From the NCBI GenBank assembly GCA_963942565.1, contig OZ012687.1, positions 900,957 through 964,956 on the forward strand: a stretch of DNA of 64,000 nucleotides, read 5' to 3'. This document shows positions 11,736-38,329 of this stretch, one piece after another. A program made the position numbers and the translations under genes. This DNA comes from Maea johnstoni (taxonomy: Eukaryota > Annelida > Polychaeta > Spionida > Magelonidae). The number at the start of each line of letters is the position of its first letter. Within the stretch, counting starts at the first letter, position 1. Under the pieces are notes generated by a model. That model was given only the letters and a program-made list of their open reading frames with translations, made no database searches and was not told where the DNA came from.

Positions 11736-11838
11736 TATCACACTGCATATCAGTATAATATCACACTGCATATCAGTATAATATCACACTGCATATCAGT
11801 ATAATATCACACTGCACTTGAATATAATATCACATTGC
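11736..11838. repeat. Minisatellite, 25-bp unit, about four copies
   Basis: Consecutive units of TATCACACTGCATATCAGTA plus ATAATA. The first three repeats are essentially identical and the last is variant. Confidence 0.9.
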
Positions 11839-12847
11839 GCCGTGAATACTTTATCATATAACACTGTGAATACGCACCATGCTTAATGCAACCCCTAAAT
11901 GTTTGATATTTGAGAAATGAAACCTGGACTGTACATAACAGCAATAAGCAGAATTCTTACAGAGAAAAATACATTAATCCATTGATGCCCAAGACTGCCG
12001 GCCAGATCATCTCGCAGGCAAAAGCATATTTGGGAACCTCAAGTTTAAAGGGAAATTATCTATTAGAACTCTATCAACAATTACTTTTTGAAAATTTTGT
12101 GAGTTCAAATTCTATTTCAAAATTTATTACAAAACTCATGCTTCAAGTTTCAAAGATGCTGATGACAATTTCCAGAGGACCACTAAAGGATAATAAATAG
12201 TCCTAAGTGAGTATGTTTACCAGTTACAACTGACAGTCTATTATATCTTGACAAATAAAAGTGACATACTGGTTGTAACCAAGTACCAGACAGAAATACT
12301 ACAATATTTTGAGGTGTGGCAAGAAATACATGATAAACAAATAGTAATATGTGGTTAAATAATACTACCCTTTTTATTATTTCCTTTTTTTCAACCATTC
12401 AACTTTTATTCTTCCACCCGAGTTCAATATATGACCTTAATAACTTTCTATACATTACCTAAACCCATGCAAAAATTCATCTGTGCAATCTATAACAATT
12501 ATTGAAGTCAAATCTTTAAGGGTTAAGTATGTTGTTCATTTTACCAATAGTGATTCTTCTTCATTACTGACTCATGCATAACATGATAATGAGAATGATA
12601 AGTAATTAAGTATATGAAGTATTCCATATGAAAATGTGAAATAAACAACTAGTTGTTGTTATGATCTTGTAAAGATGTTAAAATATCCTAATCAAAGACA
12701 CCTAGTGATGTTTTGACATTTTCAAAATCATGGCATACCTAATAACACTTAATACATAACAATGAAGGCCATCATAAAAGTAGCGTTTTTGATTCTTACT
12801 TGAAACGTGCACCACATAAGCACAACATATAAGCCATATCTGTGACC

Positions 12848-12971
<124 letters not shown>

Positions 12972-14006
12972 CGGTATATCTAGGTGAAGGACTGTACATA
13001 AACTATTTACAAGTATACCTCTTACACCTATTACAAGTATTCACCCTTTCATGCCCAGAGTATAATAGTTTCATTCTAGATAAACAGATATTCTGGATAG
13101 GAATGGATAAATACTTGGTCTCCCTCAAATACATGGACTCCTCACACGTGCACTATCAGCATTTCCTATAAGTGACATTCAATATGAATCCACTTTACAA
13201 CACACAACAGCATAGTCAAAATGAAAATCAATGTTCAATAATAAGAAAAAACTGTGCAAATCCTATATTTGGCTCCTACATCTTTACAGCTATAATGTCT
13301 TTGGTGTATTGGTGTATGTATGTACATAGATTTCACTTGAATGAGAGGTCAGGGGTCAATATGCAAATGAGGACAAGTATCTTTTGGGTGTGGATAAAAA
13401 GGGTTGGACTAATCCCCCATTCATGCTTGTAAAGGACTAAAACGACTACTTCAGTGATATTTCAGTGACAAGAGCATGTTTGGAAAATATAGGAAGATGA
13501 AATGTCGACCAGTTCATAAGCTACAAGTCCTTTTTTAAGTGTTTGTAAATTTATGACCATGATGTTTAAAAACCCTTACATAAAGACTCCAGTGACCTCT
13601 CTTCATAACCAGGATCTTCTGACAATACAGAAAATCACTTGCTGCCTATTTGCTAATTCTTTGTTACACTAGTTATCTGGATCGTTTGCAACTGATTCTC
13701 AATCTTTATGAGGTATATGAAATGCTGCAATGATGTATGTCCGTTAACTTATGTTGGTTATGTTCTGATTAAAATTTCTCTTCAAAAAAATCTAAAATAT
13801 GCTTCTATTATTTCATGATAGCTCAGGCTAAAGTGGGTTAAAACCAAAAAAAATCAAAAGGTCAAAACTACTATTCAATTAATGAAAAAGCACATGAAAA
13901 AAATCATCACCCTAAACAAGAGTAACATAAAATAGTGACGTCGGGAACAGGAAAAACAAATGATTATATCACAGATAAAATGTCTTCCCTAGGCTTACTA
14001 TATAAA

Positions 14007-14260
<254 letters not shown>

Positions 14261-15454
14261 ATTTTTTCAAAAATACTATTTATAGGAATCGTCATATTCT
14301 AATAAAATGAAATTAAACAAAATTATCAGTTTACTGTCTTTACGCAGTACAGCAAATAATGCTATTATCACTTCAAAATTGAAATGATATCATAACAATT
14401 AACACAGATTATTCACCACTCAATAGAGTGAAGAATATATATTATACAACATCCATTAAATGAATTTCACCTTTAATCCATATATATTCAGGCTCTCATA
14501 AGACATCCACTTTAGTTTCCTTCATCACCACTAGAGGGATGATTTGGTATGTGCTCCAAATACCATTTTCCCAGCATCGCTTAGCAACTAGTTATCCCAA
14601 GCACGTCTCCTTGTGGTCTGGCTGATGAAAACCAAAATTGCTCCTGCAAATCCTTCTCTAAGTTTGTGAAAGCTGGTGATGTGACTCAATAGTAGGGGTT
14701 TTAAATCAGCACTTCAGGGTTCTGATCATGCAAGAGATTTTCTGGAAAACCTGTTTCTTTTTTTTGTGTTCAGATTGCCGAGTTGGTCTGATGACTCGAG
14801 AGTGGACATCGCATGAAATAAGGCAAATTCAACAGAATATATGAATGAAGTTCGGTTTCCCTTTTGAACAATACAATTTGCCTTTGATTGCATTGAACTG
14901 CTAAAGTTGTCAGAGGATGTGCTTACTCTGCTGATTTGTTTCATCAGAGAGATGGAAAAACTGAAAGTGGAAGCCAGCTGAGTCCATATAGTCTTCCTTG
15001 CCACACCCAGTATGTTGTCAAGAGCGCTGCTAGCTGGATGGCCGAACGAGAGGATCTCCATGACGGGACTGCAGGACAAAATATGACCTCCTCTTATTCC
15101 AGTCTCTTCAATTCCAACCAGATGATGACTGTACATGTCAACTGATGACTACACCTGGCAACCAATCATCCAAGAGAACATGCTACCCAGTAGTAGGTAC
15201 CTTTACCAAATAAGGCTAGGAATACAATGGAACCCTCAGAATTTTCCTAAGTAAATTCCAATATTTCACAGCCTCAGGTAAAACTGGTATGGAAAGGCTG
15301 CCGATACAACCCCAGGTTTGTTACCCAGCGTTACATACCTTTATGGTCTATGATGGGGTGGATTTCAGGATTTGACCGACCCAGGTTTGTTGCCCATCAT
15401 TACATACCTCTATGGTTTATGAAGGTGAGGATATCTGTATTTCTTCGGCGGCGT

Positions 15455-26282
<10,828 letters not shown>

Positions 26283-26640
26283 GGTGAATCAATGTGTGTG
26301 TATTACTGCTCAACTGTGGGCACAATGCAAGAAATGTCACACCTAGCTCATTACATACCACTACTGGAATTACTGATATCTATTCTGTACATTTCTCTTC
26401 CCTGACCTTGAACTCTGACCTCAAGTGTCCCTGACCAGAACCAGTAATTGACAGGTGATCAGCAGTATGGCATGTGTATGTCAAGTGTTCCAAATTCTTG
26501 CTGAGGTAGAAAGTTTGATGTAGAAATAAGGATGGGTTTGAATATATTATATGAACTCACTCGTACTAAATGCATGTCATGAGAGAAGTTGATACATGTC
26601 AACAGTCTTTGCTTCAATACAAGTATTTACTATGACATTC

Positions 26641-26900
<260 letters not shown>

Positions 26901-27909
26901 TGGACGGACCCCGCATCTACGTTACAAGGAAGGGCATCATAGTGTTCCTTTCATAAAGTAGCCTGTACATTTGCTTAGTAATTGAGGGTTGAAAGGAGAG
27001 AAAATAGAGAAAAAAAGACAGAAAAGAGTTGTATTTGAACAGTGCAAGAGAAAAAAATACACCACTTAAAGGCATCCGCCCTCGATAAGCAATAATGTCA
27101 CGCTTATGACTGCGAGCCTACGGCTAGCTGAAACAATTCAAATACATATAAGCTCCACATTCCTCTCATAGCTAGGCTTCTCACTGCCATGTCCCTGCCC
27201 GGGGCTGATGAGAGCTGAGGACATCAATCACATGGCGGTGGCTAAAGTCCACTCTGACCACCTAATCACATAGATATGCCTCAATTACAGGTAGTGAGAG
27301 ATGTTTAGATGCTGCAAAAACACAGGTGTTATTCAACAGGAAAAGTAGAAGTTGCCTCTCTTCTGATAATTTTCACTTGAAAAATCTTTTATCATCACTT
27401 GATATTGATCACTTTCATTTATGTTAAAAGTGTACCAATTTCATTGGTAATGGACAGATCTTAATGTGCTCAATAGAGTTGTTCGAGGTAATCTTCATAA
27501 AAATTCATGCATTGACTTTTAAAGGTGGCCGTGCTCCCAACTGCATGTCCACATGTAACTTGAAAACTAATTCCTAATTCCTGAATAAACCATTTTGAGA
27601 GACCTGGGCATATTTTCATATGCTGTTCTAAGGCTCGGAATCCATTGAGTTTTTTTTTTACTTAGGAGCCAAGGTTTCCACAAATTTTATTTTAAGGTTA
27701 CCCTTAACCACAATGTTTAAATAGAAAACCATTACGGAAATAAGGTTTTCACCTGAGGTACCCTGAGGATAGTCCTTAAGGAAAGATTTCTACTTAAGAT
27801 TATCCTTAACAAAGAGAAAACATTAAAACATTTAGGATACCTTTCAAATTCTACCTTAAAATCAGAGGACTAGAAAAGAAATTATATAAAATCCATATAA
27901 TTTCATTTG

Positions 27910-27910
<1 letters not shown>

Positions 27911-27941
<31 letters not shown>

Positions 27942-29300
27942 CTTTATTTCACGAGGGTAACACAGTCAAATACAAGATTTGATTTTCGCTGTGGCCCTCA
28001 GATTTAAGGATTATACATTCAATTCTTCAGGCCACAGAGTTGAAAATTGTTCTTCAAGGTATAGTTTCTTGAATGATGAGAGAGATGGTGCCATTTTCAT
28101 ATTTAAAGATAAGGAATTCCATAATACTATGCCTTGGTAAGTGAATGAATGTTTAAATAGCTCGATTTTGATCGGTGGAGGAACCAAATTATGAGATGTA
28201 TTTGATCTTGTAAGGTGACCATGTTGATCTGAGCAGAACTGAAACATATTTTTCAGGTATATTGGACTCTGTCCATTGACAGATTTATACATTAGAATAG
28301 CAGTATTAAATTGAACTCTGTTAAGGAAAGGTAACCATTTTAGTGTTTTGAATAGACCCCTGCTTGGATGAGAGTAATCAACATCAAGCATATATCTTGC
28401 AGCTTTCTTCTGTAGCTTAAGCATTCTTGTTTGAATTTCGGAGCTAGAGTGGCCCCAAATGGTATTACAGTAATCAAAGTGAGGAAGTATGTACGCATTG
28501 AAAAAAAGATTTCTTGTTTTAAGATCCATGTACAATTTCAGTTTTTTTAAAGCGAAAATCCCTTTTGATATTTTCTTACATACATGGTTGACATGTTCGT
28601 TCCAATTTAAAGTATTAGTCACTAATATACCCAAAAGTTTTTGTTCAGTGACAAGTTTTAATTTTGAGTCATTCAGAAAGAGGTTGAGATTAAAATTCTC
28701 AATAGATCTTGTTTGTTTTTGTTTGGTGGATATCACCATAGCTTTTGTTTTCTCCACATTTATAATCATTTTATTTACTTGGCACCATTTCTCAATATTC
28801 TTAAGATCATTTTGTAAGCTTGATTCAATAGTTGACAGTTTATGACCTGCAAGTGATATTGTAGAATCATCTGCAAAAAAATCAATATCATTTTTTATCA
28901 CCAGAAAAAGGTCATCTATGAATATAAGAAACAACATTGGTCCAAGAATAGAACCTTGAGGTACTCCTACATAGGTGTGCTCTGGACCTGACAAAGATGG
29001 TCCAATAGAAACCTTTTGATAACGATCAGAAAGATAAGAAGAGAACCATTCAAGTGAACAACTACCAAGCCCATATGTTTCAAGTTTCTTCAGTAATATT
29101 TCATGATTCACTACATCAAAAGCTTTCCTAAAATCTAAGAAAATAACTCCAATAATTTTGTGGTCATTAATTGCACTTAGCCAGGTATCCATCATTTTGG
29201 TTAACGCTGTTTGGCAAGAATGCTTTGGTCTGAAACCTGATTGAAAAACATGATGATGAAAAACCATAATGTATTCATTCGTTTCTAACAAGATTTCGCC
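27911..29300 (-). mobile_element. 5'-truncated non-LTR retrotransposon (LINE) with (ATT)n tail
   Basis: On the - strand an intact reverse-transcriptase frame of about 426 codons runs from about 29291 to its stop at 28011. In order it shows SGFRPKHSCQTAL, FLDFRKAFDVVNHEILLKKL, GVPQGSILGPMLFLIFIDDL, the catalytic FFADDS, a thumb region and a C-terminus ending WPEELNV. A short 3' UTR ends with AATAAAGATT and an (ATT)n tail at 27911-27940. This microsatellite-type tail is typical of CR1/L2/Rex-like LINEs. The endonuclease and the RT N-terminus are missing, as expected of truncated insertion. No internal stop in the retained part suggests a fairly recent copy. The clade is not certain. Confidence 0.88.
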
Positions 29301-29889
29301 CTAGTTGAGAGCCGCACCCGGTTGGGTCATCTAGGGAGAGGAATTCCCGGGTGATTGCTTTGGTTGTATTATCATTGTCCTACGTGCATACCGCAGAGGA
29401 GCATGCATGCATGTACGCACATTGCAAACATACACAAACAATGCAAGGAATGTGGAGAATGTGTAATCCCACATGAGCAGCCAGGCGAAGACAGCAAAGA
29501 TGTCTGGACTGGTGACAAACCCTCCCTCCCACAGCAGTTTCCTTTACATTCAGTTATAATTGTATTCATAAGGAATTTGTGGTTGTGCAAGATAGCATAC
29601 ACAAGTATGGGTTACTGTCAGGCCAAACCACAAGCAGCACAATATATGAACCAGAACTTGTTATCTACTCAAAAGAATAAGAGATCCATGTAAACTCAAG
29701 GAGAGCTCTAGTCATGAAAGCAGATTTAAGAAAACTCATTCAACACCTGGTGTGGTTTGTCTATAGAGCTACCCCTTCCTTAGACAACAATTAGCAGAGT
29801 AAATATGACGCAATCATATCCGTCATTCTTGACTAGTGGATGTCGGTCTTCCTAGTGCGTTTTCCACATGAGAACTGAGAAGAACTTAA

Positions 29890-31530
29890 AGGGGAACTAA
29901 AGGCTCACATACATATTAGCTTATATGAAAGTAATACACTTCAGGAATAGGATGCTGTCCTCCTTTTTCTCTTAGTGATCCCATGAGGGGAGAATTTTGT
30001 GTATTGCCAGCAGCCTCAGCCAGCCCCTGGTAGCAGCCATGTTTTTCAACTGCTATCAGCTGTGACTCAAATGGGTGGCAGCCCACTTCATGTCCCCTAG
30101 CTGTGAGCAGTGTATCATAGACTGTAGTGCTCTACACACCAACTCTCTTCGAAAGTTGCATAACAACTTGTATGAGTATCAAACCGTGACAGGTAAATGG
30201 TAAAATCATGAACAGCAATTGGCTGTACAAAAAGACAGGGTAGTAGAATTATATTTCATATATTTCCTGTTGTTAAATTCAGACAAAAACAGTGGCTAGC
30301 ATCACTGAATTCCTGTCCTGAAGCATGTAATTTTATGTTCAGACCACTTCGCTGATGCTTTTTATACCAGGACTCATAAATGCAGTCAGGATTACTCAAC
30401 AGGATGGTGCTGTGCCATTCAGTGTTTTTTTTTCAACCCTTCTGTATCAACTGCTACAAAGCATTAGCAAGCACAGAGAGACAGCTAACAGTTAAGTTTA
30501 TTAGCATACAATTCTAGGTACCTAAACCATGACATGGTCATCATTAATCTGTACAATTGAAAATTGACTTTAGGATTGTGTTGGTTGTCTTACAACTTGG
30601 GTTTTGTTTAATATCTAGGTCCCTTTGGCAACAACAAAAGGAAGTAACAACTCCTTAAAGGAAAAGGATAAACAAAGGGTTAATTATAACCTTGTGGCAT
30701 TACACATCTAGATCCCAGGACACAGAAGTTAGTCAACGCAGGAAATAGCTATCAGTACTTGGAACATCAATCATTTCCTTTAGTATTTGTGTAGGTTACA
30801 TGAAAGAAAACAGTTTTTGTAGAACAGCTAGCTTCAAGTAAAATCAAATACTGAAAATCTGGATGATTGGTGATGTACATACTAGTATTGTTTTTATTCA
30901 AGCCTTCCTTCATAGTCACACAGGCATCCAATGTATTTGCATATGACAGATGTTGAGCTATGTTCATGAATTTTCAAATTACCTTATGATTTGCTGTCCC
31001 CCAAGTCCCCTTATATAAGTAATCCTGACTGTAGTTTGATTCCTTACATCAGGGAAGTGGTCTGAACATAGAACTGCATACTTCAAGACAGGTGGATTTA
31101 CAAGTTTCAGTGACTGCTAGCCACTGTTTTTGTCTGAATTTACCAACAGGAAATATATGAAAAATAACTCTACCACCCTGTCTTTTTGTACAGCCAATTG
31201 CTGCTCATGATTTTACCATTTACCTGTTTGATACTCATAAAAGTTGTTATGCAACTTTCGAAGAGAGTTGGTGTGTAGAGCACTACAGTCTATGATACAC
31301 TGCTCAGAGCTAGGGGACATGAAGTGGGCTGCCACCCATTTGAGTCACAGCTGATAGCAGTTGAAAAACATGGCTGCTACCAGGGGCTGCTAGGGGCTGG
31401 CTGAGGCTGCTGGCAATACACAAAATTCTCCCCTCATGGGATCACTAAGAGAAAAAGGAGGACAGCATCCTATTCTTGAAGTGTATTACTTTCATATAAG
31501 CTAATATGTATGTGAGCCTTTAGTTCCCCT
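29890..31530. mobile_element. 1641-bp foldback DNA element with TTAA target duplication and about 500-bp inverted repeats
   Basis: Perfect TTAA flanks lie at 29886-29889 and 31531-31534. The ends AGGGGAACTAAAGG and CCTTTAGTTCCCCT start inverted repeats that stay recognisable to about 30400 on the left and about 31020 on the right. The roughly 600-bp centre has no coding frame. TTAA duplication is the signature of piggyBac and Kolobok superfamilies, and this would be a non-autonomous member. The right-hand allele/copy lacks it (around 47490), so insertion postdates the divergence of the two copies. Confidence 0.85.
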
Positions 31531-31534
31531 TTAA

Positions 31535-32815
<1,281 letters not shown>

Positions 32816-33185
32816 ATATATTTATACCCTGAATATTCATACCCTGATCAGTGCATGAAATGCTGAAAGATAAATCTGTGTGATTGTGCAATATCAGTAG
32901 AAGCCGAGACAAAACACATACATGAGAACTGAAATAAAGATACAACTACCATCACTCAAGTATCAGCTCTTTTGATACATATTCTACACATATTCACATA
33001 GTACAAATAACCTTATGCAGAATCCCTATAAGTAATTTTCAAAAATCTTGAAAATAGGTGCTGCATTAGATCAGTTAAATATGGTGAGATTAACTACAAG
33101 AAATCTATGGATGAACATCTACATTTAGAATGCAAAATTAAAGAGGGGGATTTAAAAACTAAAAAGATGAAAGAGTTCTACTCAC

Positions 33186-33360
33186 GTTTGTGTTCCTGCA
33201 CACTTTTTATTGTTATATTTGTTTTGTTCCTCGAAAGTCAACATTGGGGTGAGTTGTGTATTGTTTTTCTCTCGCTGGTATTTGAGAAGTTTTGAGGGTA
33301 GTTCGCCTGTGAGGGGGTCCTGAGAATCCATGCCCCGCTTCAGTGTGGCTTCCGACTCAC
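33186..33360 (-). CDS. VGLL4: Candidate upstream coding exon of VGLL4 (long isoform)
   Basis: A 175-nt open exon with acceptor TTTGTTTCAG before 33360 and perfect donor AAC|GTGAGT after 33186. It reads ESEATLKRGMDSQDPLTGEL through KLLKYQREKNN to NKKCAGTQ. It needs one base from an upstream exon and leaves two bases for the next, exactly what the exon at 17875 accepts (Thr, then PFSSF). Vertebrate VGLL4 has a constitutive exon that starts EAALRGEPRIQ right at a splice junction, and EATLKRG here sits in the same place. The copy at 50374-50548 reads identical base for base, unlike its flanks. Its own upstream exon was not found. Confidence 0.62.
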
Positions 33361-33386
33361 CTGAAACAAACACAGAAAATACAATA

Positions 33387-33890
33387 GTCAGAGAAGAAAT
33401 GAATAAAGAAACAAACAAAATACACTTTAGTGAGAGAAAAAATGAATAAAGAAACAAACAAAATATACTGTAGAGAGAGAAGAAATGATTAGAGAAACAA
33501 ACAAAATACACTGTAGTCAGAGAAGAAATGAATAAAGAAACAAACAAAATACATAAGTGAGAGAATAAATGGATAGAGAAACAAACCAAATACACTTTAA
33601 TGAGAGAATAAATGAATAAAGAAACAACCAAAATAAACAGTAGAGAGAGAAGAAATGAATAGAGAAACAAACAAAATACACTTGTCAGAGAATAAACGAA
33701 TAAAGAAACAAACAAAATACACTAATGAGAGAAGAAATGAATAGAGAAACAAACAAAATACACTGTAGTCAGAGAATAAACGAATAAAGAAACAAACAAA
33801 ATACACTAGTGAGAGAATAAATGAATAAAGAAACAAAACAAAATACACTGTTCAGAGAAGAAATGGATGGAAAAAGAAACAAATGAATTG
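33387..33890. repeat. VNTR, about 41-43-bp unit, 12 copies
   Basis: Units of the form GTCAGAGAAGAAATGAATAA followed by AGAAACAAACAAAATACACT. I count twelve here against six in the second copy (50575-50827). The 251-bp length difference fully accounts for the change in offset across this point. It lies immediately upstream of the VGLL4 exon acceptor on the - strand. Confidence 0.93.
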
Positions 33891-34744
33891 TTAACCCAAA
33901 GAACCAGGTTCTCAGTCCACAACATACAAGAGCAGACCTTAGAACATTTGAGTTATGTACAGGAATGCCACAGTTTCAAAAGTAGCGATAAACACATCAA
34001 ATCTGCTGCTTAACATTCAATCTGATTGAGATATTGTATTGTAACTTACAAGTCGTTCATTTCACACTGTAACTGAGCTTGTACTAATGGTGGTATAACT
34101 CTCGACACAGTCCAATAAAGGCTGGCCTTGGGAGTAAAGACTCCGCACATGACTAGACTATGAATGGACTCCGCCACATATCCGCATCCTATATCTCCGA
34201 CATAATACCCTATGACAACTTCACTACAAACATATCACACATACTTTCATGCCATAGCGCTTGCCATGAGAAACACAGCGTCAATATCGCACAAACTTCT
34301 CAAAAAGACACCCACCTTGGAGGTACCACGAAGGCCAAGAGCCTGTCGAGGACATAAAATCAAATAACTCTGTCATTTTTGGGGTAGAACTATGTTCTGT
34401 CACGTACGGCCTCCTCTCCCGGCGCTGGAGATGCTCACACAGCCAGCAGGTCAGGGGAGCCAGCAATGCTGCCCCATACTTAAAATCTCAAAGTTGTTTG
34501 TCTATCATTATTATTCAGGAATGCTGGGAATGCTGGCGATGTAGGCCTGCCGAGAGGGGCCGGCCTAGCGGGGTTGCCGTGGCGATCTGCTTGACTGGCA
34601 GGTGTGGAGAGCTGAGAGGAATGTGAGAGCATGTCCCACTGAGCTGAGCTGCTGTGATTGGTGGAGACAACTGGTGGATGATCCTTGGAGAGGAGATTAG
34701 GCTGGTGACTTAGCTGCAACTCAGGGGCTCAGAAATGATAGATA
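33891..34744. other. Noncoding-looking sequence with an unassigned open frame
   Basis: A Ser/Pro/His-rich open frame on the - strand (34480-34719) has a plausible acceptor but ends in a stop before any donor, and it differs at amino-acid positions between the two copies. I do not call it a gene. Confidence 0.35.
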
Positions 34745-34769
34745 CACACACAGTCACACACAAACATAT

Positions 34770-34803
<34 letters not shown>

Positions 34804-35035
34804 ACATACATATGCACACACACATACATTCAAACATAGTCACACACACACACAAACATACATACATACACACACATACATATGCACACACATACATACA
34901 CAAAGAGTGACACACACACACACATACACATATGCACACACACATACATACATACATAGACACACAAACATACACACACACGCACATATACATACACACA
35001 CTCATGCCCAAATATATGAACATGTGGAGATACAC
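34745..35035. repeat. (CA)n-rich simple sequence
   Basis: CACACA runs interleaved with CATACATA and ATATGCACAC blocks. The counterpart is at 51680-52240, where a hAT-type MITE interrupts it. Confidence 0.93.
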
Positions 35036-37465
35036 ACAGACAGTCGCTAGCTCTTTCCAGATGTCACCCAGACTTGCTTCAAGCCTGCTTTAAATGACTC
35101 AGTCTCAATAATGTACCTAATTCTCAATGATCTATCGCAAGTTAAGTTCTATAACTGTAAGTCTTAGTTCTGTTATACATCCCTAGCGAGTCACTTTTTA
35201 ATTTCACTATAAACTGCAATCCCATGTTAACTAAACTGCCATATAAGTTTTATAGAGTCATCAAACATCTAGCTTCCTAATGGCACTTTTCCTATCTGAC
35301 AGGCTAGATGTCACTCAGCATTTCTTGTCAGCCTAGCTACTAGCCTAAAGTCTGCTTCACTCTATCACATATTTAGGCAATGCTCACATATTAACAAAGG
35401 TGGATCATACTACGATACACCTTTGATATTAAGGAATCCTTAATTCTTTAATTCCATTATTTAAATGATTATGACTGAGGCAACAAATAAATTCAACTTC
35501 TTAGAAATGAGTCAAATTCCAGTTTTAGAAATGGCAAATAAGCTGTTTATATCAAGCATTAATCTCACTGTGTGAATATCCTTTAGACATTGAAATCTGT
35601 GAAAATCCCAAAATGACAACCAAGTATCAGTTGAAAGAATGATTTCCAAAAATGTCAATTTCAAGCCACTAATTGAAAATAAGCTCAACTGCATGATTCT
35701 ATGAATTACATACATTTCGCTCAATGCAAAGATCCACAGGTCAAATTCTTTAAAACTCCTATCATTTCAACTTTGTCAATGATCAGCTATCCTGCAAAAG
35801 ATTTTTGAAGTGTACATTTTTGGAAAAAATAAAATAAACAGCAGGAGAGAGGAATTTGCTGTAAAAAATGTCTATTTCAATTAAGCAAATGGCCTTCAAA
35901 AGTATGTACGGAGATTGGAATGCCAGAAATGCAGCTGAATTCCTCGCTATCATACGGGGCTGTCAGCAGCACTGCACGCAATGAACATTTTTTCAGCATG
36001 AAACTCATTCACCCGTTCACAAATATCTGCGATACTCTATCCTCAGATACTCCCCCGCAGGGAAATATACATGCTGCGATGGTGCTGAGAACTCTTAAAC
36101 CTTATGCATCTGGTGTGCACGAATTATCATCTCATAACTCTCAACAAATCTCATCAGATAGAGAACAACAGAACAAAAAACACAGGAGAAACTACTTTGA
36201 GAAAGATATTTCCAAAATAATAAAATTCATCAAAAAAAGAACATTATGAAAAATATTTGAAGAGTGTCAGCTAAACTCAACAGGAGAAGCTACTTAGAGA
36301 CAAATATTTCCCAAAATATAAAACTCATCAAAAAGAGAACAACATTTAAAGAGTGTAATACAAGCTAAACCGAAGAGGAGAATCTACTTTGAGACTGTAA
36401 ATATTTCCAAAAAAATGAAACTCATCAAAAACTTTGAGACAAATATTTCTCCAAAAATAGCTTTGTTGTCAAGATATTGGCCTACATGTCTACCTTTTAC
36501 AGTAAATGCATCATGCACCCACTGTAAGTATTTCAAACATTCAGTGCTGCCCTTAACCTGAGTTAACCTGACCAGCTTGAGGGTGGAGACAGGACTAAAC
36601 CCAATCATGCCTGAAATGACCAAAAACATCCCAACTATGTCGCTGGATCTTCTTGACCTGAGTTTTTGTCAGAAAATGTATCCAGGAGAAATATTGATCA
36701 GAATCAGAGAGATCTATTTATATAAATAGATCTCCCTGTCAGAATACAGAATCCAACTCATATCTCTCCTTCACAAATATTTCTTGAATGTATGCTTAAT
36801 TTTAAAGTTATTTGGAAAAGTATCAAACGTCCATATATTCTCGTCAAGGAGATCTGCAGCCATGAAAGGATTACCAATAAGCATATATGTAGAGGTTATT
36901 TCTTTCCAAAAGAATTGCGAAGTCTGTCGTATTTGGTTAAATAACGGCACTTCAGCCATGCAGAAACTAAGTATCTAATAGTTAAATAATATACATTTTT
37001 CAGTATGATAGCTAACTTCAAAGTTTTGGTATCTATCAAACTTTCACCATCTTTTCAGCATGATAACCGTTTATTAGGGCAGAATGGCTAATGATCAATA
37101 ATGCGGTGCTGATGTGATGAAAATATAACTGGTTATTTGCTGACCAGAGTCATGCGTTCACTAGTCAATAAATGAGAAATCCTATTGAAGAGATTCAAGT
37201 ATCCTATCAGCACAAAAGCAACATCCATTTCAATATCTGTTCAAAGAAATCAGATATGGAAATATGAACATGGTTATTCGTGACTCCACCAGGCGGCTGC
37301 CAGCATGTTATTATTATCATGCTGCTGTAGTGAAATACTAGTGCGAGTAGAGCCTGGGGATCAGGCAGCAGCAGCAGCAGCCATCAGGGGCTACCGGGAT
37401 CATGCTGTGCTGACCTGACCTCTATTGGGCAGACAGGGAATCAATACTCACTGAGAGCCTAACAG
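35036..37465. other. Intron/upstream sequence, no exon recognised
   Basis: It matches 52280-54690. Part (about 36595-36873) is a CCAATCATGCC-family repeat. An open frame at 35920-36249 is not supported by codon pattern or known motifs. Confidence 0.4.
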
Positions 37466-37655
37466 AACACACCAACACCAGAAAACACCAAAACATCAAT
37501 GAACACCATTTGAAACATCAATGAACACCCAAACACCAGTAAACACCATTTGGAACATCTATGAACACCCAAACACCAGTAAACATCATTTGGAACATCT
37601 ATGAACACCCAAACACCAGTAAACATCATTTGGAACATCAATGAACACTCAGACA
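37466..37655. repeat. Minisatellite, AACACC-rich unit
   Basis: Imperfect units of about 39-40 bp built from AACATCAATGAACACC, AAACACCAGTAAACA and CATTTGGAACATCTATG. The counterpart at 54697-54920 has a different number and order of units. Confidence 0.88.
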
Positions 37656-38329
37656 TCAATTTGCCCTCCCATGCCTGAAATGCACACATTTCCTGACCAA
37701 TTTAGAAACAATTTGTCAAATAAAGTGATAATTGAAAAATATATGAATCGGGATTAAACCCAATAACATATAAAACTCACTGTGAGGAGAAAGTGTCATG
37801 CTATCATAGTCATCATTCTTGTCAACATCAAGTCAAGATCTTACGAAACCTGAACCTGCGCCAGCTAATTATCAAAAAGCCATGAATTACAGCATACCGG
37901 CTCCACCCAAATCAAGTGTCTAATGTTTCCCGATCTTATATCTATATTTAACGCAATCTGGCCTGCCAAGTGTGGCCAGTTGGGAGCTCACAATGTCCAG
38001 ATTACACAACTATGCTGAAGGCTTGAAAAACATTTGAGTGTTCAGTTATATGAAAAATAAGATTCTCATATCTATTTGTCAATTAATTCCAGTCTTGTTT
38101 TGATATTGAATCGTATGCATTTTCCACTCAATTTCTATCAGTGTGGTAGGAGGCCAGTATAGTTTTGGCTGGACGAGCTAACACTGTTGCTGGACCCTAT
38201 AAGACAAATCCCATGACAACAACAACATATTGAAACCTACATATCATTTGGGAGGAATTCCAATCTGGACATGAGGGGAAGGACAAATTCCTAAAATAGT
38301 TCATAATGCGGCTCAGCGGAGGGAGGGAG

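Noticed and set aside
34480-34719. Ser/Pro/His-rich open frame on the - strand with a possible acceptor
   Set aside because: It ends in a stop before any donor and carries replacement differences between the two copies. Not enough support for an exon.
35920-36249. 109-residue open frame also present at 53199-53462
   Set aside because: Frame length differs between copies and no splice sites or motifs support coding.
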